From Acidihalobacter ferrooxydans (GTDB taxonomy: Bacteria; Pseudomonadota; Gammaproteobacteria; DSM-5130; Acidihalobacteraceae): a DNA stretch of 41,403 nt. The stretch spans positions 2,733,919 through 2,775,321 of the forward strand of contig NZ_CP019434.1 of NCBI RefSeq assembly GCF_001975725.1, in the 5' to 3' direction. Below, piece after piece: positions 37,534 through 41,403 of the stretch. How positions within the stretch are numbered: position 1 is the stretch's first letter; each line of letters opens with the position of its first letter. The notes beneath the pieces were generated by a model, which was given only the letters and a program-made list of their open reading frames with translations, was not told where the DNA came from and did no database searches. The position numbers and the translations under genes are program-made.

Positions 37534-38811
37534 TTGGACAACGCTCACCTAGGCCTCTTCGGCCTGCTATTTTTTCTGCTGGTGCTGATTTCCGCCTTTT
37601 TCTCCGGCACGGAAACCGCACTGATGTCGCTCAATCGCTATCGCCTGCGGCACCTCGCCGAAAGCGGCCACCCCGGCGCGATCCGCGCCCAGCGCCTGCT
37701 GAGCAAGCCCGACCGCTTGATCGGCCTGATCCTGCTCGGCAACAACCTCACGAACATCCTGATCACGCAGCTCGCCACCTACGTCGGCTATGCCCTGTTC
37801 GGCGATGCCGGCATCGCCATCGCCACCGGCGGGCTCACCTTCGGCCTGTTAATCTTTGCCGAGGTCGCGCCGAAGACCCTGGCCGCGCTGCACGCCGAGC
37901 GCGTTGCCTTTCCGGCCTCGTATATTTACGTGCCGATGCTCGCCGTCGTCTACCCACTGGTCTGGCTGGTCAACCTGATCGCCAACTCCATCCTGCGTCT
38001 GGTCGGCGTCTCTCCCGACGATGTCGAAGCCACACCGATGAGCCGGGAAGAACTGCGCAGCGTCGTAAATCAGGCCGGCGGCCTGATTCCCCGGCGCCAC
38101 CAGAAAATGCTGCTTGGCCTGCTCGATCTCGACAAAACCTCGGTCGAAGACATCATGGTGCCGCGCAACGAGATCGTCGGCATCGATCTCGATGAACCCT
38201 GGGACGAAATCATCGAGCAACTGGAGCACACCTCCTATACGCGCCTGCCCGTGTATCACGGCGATATCGACCGCATAGCGGGCATCGTCCACATCCGCCA
38301 CGTGTTCAAACTGGCCCAGAGCGACCGCCTCGACAAAGAAACGCTGGAAGCCGAATTGCGCGCACCTTACTTTATCCCCGAAAGCACCACGCTCAACCAG
38401 CAATTGCTGAATTTCCAGTCCGAACGCCGCCGCATCGGCCTGGTGGTGGACGAATACGGCGACATTCAGGGCCTGGTCACACTCGAAGACCTGCTCGAAG
38501 AGGTCGTCGGTGAGTTCACCACAGACCCGACTGCACACAGCCGCGATATCCACCCTCAGTCCGACGGCAGTTACATGATCGACGGCTCGATCCACATCCG
38601 CGAACTCAACCGCGCACTCGGCTGGCGCCTGCCGACGCGCGGTCCGCGCACCCTGAACGGGCTGATTCTCGAACACCTGGAAATGATTCCCGAGCCGGGC
38701 ACCAGCGTCCTGATCAGCGGCTACCCGCTCGAAATCGTGCAGACTAAAAACAACGCCGTGCGCACCGTACGGGCGCAACCCAGGCTCCCACAGTATCGCC
38801 AGGCCCGCTGA
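37534..38811 (+). CDS. CNNM/CorB-family (HlyC/CorC-type) transporter protein
   Basis: Magnesium/cobalt-efflux related membrane protein, 425 residues. N-terminal DUF21 domain with three or four helices (SGTETALMSLNRYRLRHLAE, LIGLILLGNNLTNILITQL, FAEVAPKTLAALHAERVAFP), a CBS-domain pair (about 190-320: DIMVPRNEIVGIDLDE, VDEYGDIQGLVTLEDLLEEVVGEF) and a C-terminal CorC/HlyC domain. The start is a TTG; no in-frame ATG or GTG lies close upstream, and no clear Shine-Dalgarno is visible. Its stop overlaps radA's ATG (TGATG). Confidence 0.92.
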   Translation: MDNAHLGLFGLLFFLLVLISAFFSGTETALMSLNRYRLRHLAESGHPGAIRAQRLLSKPDRLIGLILLGNNLTNILITQLATYVGYALFGDAGIAIATGGLTFGLLIFAEVAPKTLAALHAERVAFPASYIYVPMLAVVYPLVWLVNLIANSILRLVGVSPDDVEATPMSREELRSVVNQAGGLIPRRHQKMLLGLLDLDKTSVEDIMVPRNEIVGIDLDEPWDEIIEQLEHTSYTRLPVYHGDIDRIAGIVHIRHVFKLAQSDRLDKETLEAELRAPYFIPESTTLNQQLLNFQSERRRIGLVVDEYGDIQGLVTLEDLLEEVVGEFTTDPTAHSRDIHPQSDGSYMIDGSIHIRELNRALGWRLPTRGPRTLNGLILEHLEMIPEPGTSVLISGYPLEIVQTKNNAVRTVRAQPRLPQYRQAR

Positions 38812-40178
38812 TGGCCAAGGCCCGCGTCGAATACCGCTGCAACGCCTGCGGCGCCTTCTCGCCCAAGTGGAGCGGGCAATGCGGCGAATGCGGCGAGTGG
38901 AACACGCTGGTTGAAGTCGCCCCCCGCAAAACATCCGCGCCGCCACCCCCCAACCCGCGCTTCAGCGGTTACGCCGGCCACTCCAGCGTACGCAAAATGG
39001 ACGAAGTCGCCCTTGAAGCCGAACCGCGCACCCCGACCCGACTCACCGAGTTCGACCGCGTACTCGGCGGCGGCCTCGTGCACGGCTCGGTCGTGCTGAT
39101 CGGCGGCGACCCCGGCATCGGCAAATCCACGCTTCTGTTACAGACCCTGGCGACGCTGGACAAAAGCCTGCCCTCGCTTTACGTCACCGGCGAAGAGTCG
39201 CTGCAACAGGTCACGCTGCGCGCCCATCGCCTCGGCCTCCCGCGCGGCCACCTGCGCCTGCTCACGGAAACCGGCGTCGAACGCATACTCGCCATCGCCA
39301 CCGAAGAACGGCCGCGCGTGCTGGTCATCGACTCGATCCAGACGCTGTACTCCGAACAACTGCAATCCGCACCCGGCTCGATCGGCCAGGTCCGCGAGAG
39401 CGCCGCGCAACTCGTACGCTACGCGAAGCAAACCGACACGTCCGTATTTCTGGTCGGCCACGTGACCAAGGAAGGCACCCTGGCCGGCCCGCGCGTACTC
39501 GAACACATGGTTGACACCGTGCTGTATTTCGAAGGCGATCCCGGCAATCGCTACCGCGTGATGCGCGCGGTCAAAAACCGCTTCGGCGCGGTCAACGAAC
39601 TCGGCGTGTTCGCCATGACCGAGCACGGCCTCAAGGCCGTCAGCAATCCCTCCGCGATCTTCCTCTCGCGCCACCCCAATCCGGTCTCCGGCAGCGTGGT
39701 GATGGTCACACGCGAAGGCACACGCCCCCTGCTCGTTGAAGTACAGGCACTGGTCGATGAGAGCCGGCAAGGCAATCCCCGACGCGTCACCGTCGGCCTG
39801 GAACAAAACCGCCTCGTCATGCTGCTCGCGGTGATGCATCGCCACGGCGGACTCGCGCTCTACGATCAGGACGTTTTCATCAACGTGGTCGGCGGCGTAC
39901 GCGTCAGCGAAACCGCAGTCGATCTCGCCGTGCTCGCGGCGGCAATCTCCAGTCTGCGCGACAAGCCACTACCCAACGACCTGGTGGTGTTCGGAGAAGT
40001 CGGCCTCGCGGGCGAAATCCGCCCGGTGCCAAATGGCGAGGAACGTCTGCGCGAGGCAGCCAAACACGGTTACACACAAGCCATCGTGCCGAAAGCAAAC
40101 GCACCGCGCCATACCTCCGCGGGCATGCAGGTGCATGCGGTGGAACGGCTCAGCGAGGCGCTGGAAAAATTGCTTTAA
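38811..40178 (+). CDS. radA: DNA repair protein RadA
   Basis: RecA-like branch-migration ATPase acting with RecA in recombinational repair. N-terminal C4 zinc finger (Cys10, 13, 24, 27), RecA core with Walker A GGDPGIGKST (Lys105), the KNRFG motif (VKNRFGAVNELG, near residue 258) and a C-terminal Lon-like domain (RRVTVGLEQNRLVMLLAVM, FGEVGLAGEIRPV). Length 455. Translationally coupled to the preceding gene. No strong terminator follows. Confidence 0.98.
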   Translation: MAKARVEYRCNACGAFSPKWSGQCGECGEWNTLVEVAPRKTSAPPPPNPRFSGYAGHSSVRKMDEVALEAEPRTPTRLTEFDRVLGGGLVHGSVVLIGGDPGIGKSTLLLQTLATLDKSLPSLYVTGEESLQQVTLRAHRLGLPRGHLRLLTETGVERILAIATEERPRVLVIDSIQTLYSEQLQSAPGSIGQVRESAAQLVRYAKQTDTSVFLVGHVTKEGTLAGPRVLEHMVDTVLYFEGDPGNRYRVMRAVKNRFGAVNELGVFAMTEHGLKAVSNPSAIFLSRHPNPVSGSVVMVTREGTRPLLVEVQALVDESRQGNPRRVTVGLEQNRLVMLLAVMHRHGGLALYDQDVFINVVGGVRVSETAVDLAVLAAAISSLRDKPLPNDLVVFGEVGLAGEIRPVPNGEERLREAAKHGYTQAIVPKANAPRHTSAGMQVHAVERLSEALEKLL

Positions 40179-40430
40179 CCCAGAGGGTCTACCCCGGATA
40201 TTCCACACATTACGGCCATTCTCACTGGCCTCCTGATTCCACAAGGGATATATCCTTGGTCGGCCTAATTACCGATCCGCAGAAACTGATGTTCGTCGGG
40301 CCACTCGAGAAATCCGAAATAGTTGCTCTGTGCTATTTATCCCTACAGACTCCATACGAGTCTATTAGTCACATGGCCCGCTCAAGAATGAAGTGCAACA
40401 CCTTTGGTCCAAAGGGATTGGAGGTGGAAG
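40179..40430. other. Spacer between radA and the IS30 element
   Basis: No gene seen. It contains small hairpins: agactc-catac-gagtct (40347-40363, 6 bp) and a caagg/ccttg pair near 40243-40259. One 69-codon frame (40256-40465) has no support. The left inverted repeat of the IS30 element must lie in the last part; I could not fix it. Confidence 0.5.
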
Positions 40431-41403
40431 ATGGGCAGCAGGTACAAACAGTTGAGCATGGATGAGAGGAACCGGTTGCAGAGGGGCTTGAACCAAGGGA
40501 TGAGTCTGCGCGCTTTGGCGCGAGCGTTAGGCCGTCACGTCAGCACCCTGAGCCGGGAGTGCCGCCGAGGGTGGATCGGCAGTAGCTATGATGCGGTCCA
40601 GGGACGGGAGGCGGCGCGGATCAGGAGACGGCGGGGCACACGCAAGCTGCTTGCAGGGAGCCCTCTGGCCGACCTTGTAGCGTGGCAGATAATCCAGCAC
40701 GCTTGGTCACCCGAGTAGATTGCCGGAAGGTTGCGTATGGAGCACCCGGAAGAGGCCCGCCAGCGGGTTTCCCACGAGACGATCTATCAGTTCATCTACG
40801 CGCACCCGGCGGGTGCGCTCAAGAAGCTCCTGGTGGAGTCCTTGCGCCAAGGCCACCAGAAGCGCCGTCCCCGTCGCCGGGGCCAGGACCGCCGCGGTAG
40901 CCTGCGCAACATGCGCTCTATCCGTGAGCGGCCAGAAGAAGCGCAGGCTCGGGAGATTCCCGGTCACTGGGAGGCAGACCTCATCAAAGGGGCCTACAAT
41001 GGGAGTGCCATTGGCACCCTGGTGGACCGCAGCACCCGGTTCACCCTCCTGGCCAGAGTGGACGACTCCTCGGCAGAGGCGGTGCTGGACGGTTTCACAA
41101 GACGCCTACGCACGCTGCCCAAGGCGCTGCGAAAGACCCTGACCTACGACCAGGGCAAGGAGATGGCGCGGCACGAAGAACTGGAGAAGCGAACTCACCT
41201 GCGGGTGTATTTTGCCGACCCGCATAGCCCTTGGCAGCGACCGACCAATGAAAATACCCATGGCCTGCTGCGCCAGTACTTCCCGAAGGGTACGGACTTG
41301 TCGCTCTACTCTCAGCAGTACTTGACCAAGGTGGCAGAGGAACTCAATAATCGACCCAGAAAAACCCTGGGATTTCGCACGCCTGCCGAAGTGATGGCAG
41401 AGA
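40385..41403 (+). mobile_element. IS30-family insertion sequence (right end outside the window; left edge approximate)
   Basis: Defined by its transposase frame. The left terminal repeat is probably close to gaagtgcaacacctttgg (40389-40406), but this cannot be tested without the other end. It lies 3' of radA and does not break it. Confidence 0.7.
40431..41403 (+). pseudogene. IS30-family transposase with an in-frame amber codon (partial at right edge)
   Basis: ATG at 40431 has GGAGG six bases ahead. An N-terminal helix-turn-helix (SMDERNRLQRGLNQGMSLR onward) runs to WSPE, then TAG at 40716-40718. The same frame continues open for 228 codons to the window edge as IAGRLRMEHPEEARQRVSHE, GHWEADLIKG (first Asp), TYDQGKEMARHEEL (second Asp) and NENTHGLLRQYFPKGTDLS (Glu). 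IS30 enzymes read WSPEQIAGRL here, so a CAG-to-TAG change explains it. A restart ATG lies at 40737. Otherwise the DDE residues are intact, suggesting recent inactivation or amber read-through. Only the last residues are cut off. Confidence 0.9.

Noticed and set aside
40256-40465. 69-codon frame between radA and the transposase
   Set aside because: No ribosome site, no recognisable domain, and it runs into the IS30 transposase out of frame.
1-41403. CRISPR arrays, rRNA genes, toxin-antitoxin or phage genes
   Set aside because: No regularly spaced repeats of CRISPR type, no rRNA sequence and no phage or defence proteins were seen on either strand.

Overview
The window is chromosomal DNA from a GC-rich Gammaproteobacterium, dominated by housekeeping genes. 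Two gene orders point there: rlmE-ftsH-folP-glmM-tpiA-secG-tRNA-Leu beside greA-carB-carA, and radC/coaBC/dut/algC-type mutase. The complete 12-gene-order nuo cluster and free-standing nuoC and nuoD fit an aerobic, possibly chemolithotrophic member (for example near Chromatiales). That placement is inference; no rRNA is present.

Layout. 1-10.5 kb, minus strand: nuoA to nuoL (nuoL cut by the left edge), with a good sigma70-type promoter ahead of nuoA. 10.68-16.9 kb, minus: rlmE, ftsH, folP, glmM, tpiA, secG and tRNA-Leu(GAG). yhbY (plus) is divergent from rlmE. 17.2-22.6 kb, minus: carA, carB, greA. carA and carB are separated by a 335-bp element with inverted-repeat ends. carA has a structured leader that looks like an arginine-responsive attenuator. 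22.7-25.3 kb, minus: a stand-alone cyclic-nucleotide-binding-domain protein, radC and a secreted SGNH hydrolase that overlaps radC. 25.4-28.6 kb, plus: coaBC, dut and a phosphomannomutase/phosphoglucomutase. 28.6-29.1 kb is a non-coding stretch holding a decayed relative of the car element and a promoter region. 29.1-31.0 kb, plus: a TRAP transporter DctQM pair without a DctP. 31.0-32.9 kb, minus: an exported helical-repeat protein of unknown function. 33.1-36.5 kb, minus: ffh, then rpsP-rimM-trmD-rplS. 36.7-40.2 kb, plus: a CcsA-like membrane protein, a CorB/CNNM-type transporter and radA. 40.4 kb to the right edge: an IS30-family element whose transposase carries an in-frame amber codon.

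How the genes work together: complex I for NADH/quinone electron transfer; supply of carbamoyl phosphate for arginine and pyrimidines; envelope and sugar-phosphate metabolism (glmM, mutase, tpiA); protein export and membrane quality control (secG, ffh, ftsH); ribosome maturation (rlmE, yhbY, rimM, trmD); and DNA repair (radA; radC is only loosely tied to repair).

Most of the window is ordinary. The parts worth attention are the carA leader, the element splitting carA from carB and its relative at 28.6 kb, the DctQM promoter palindrome, the unknown exported protein and the broken IS30 transposase. I found no CRISPR array, defence island or obviously new multi-gene system.
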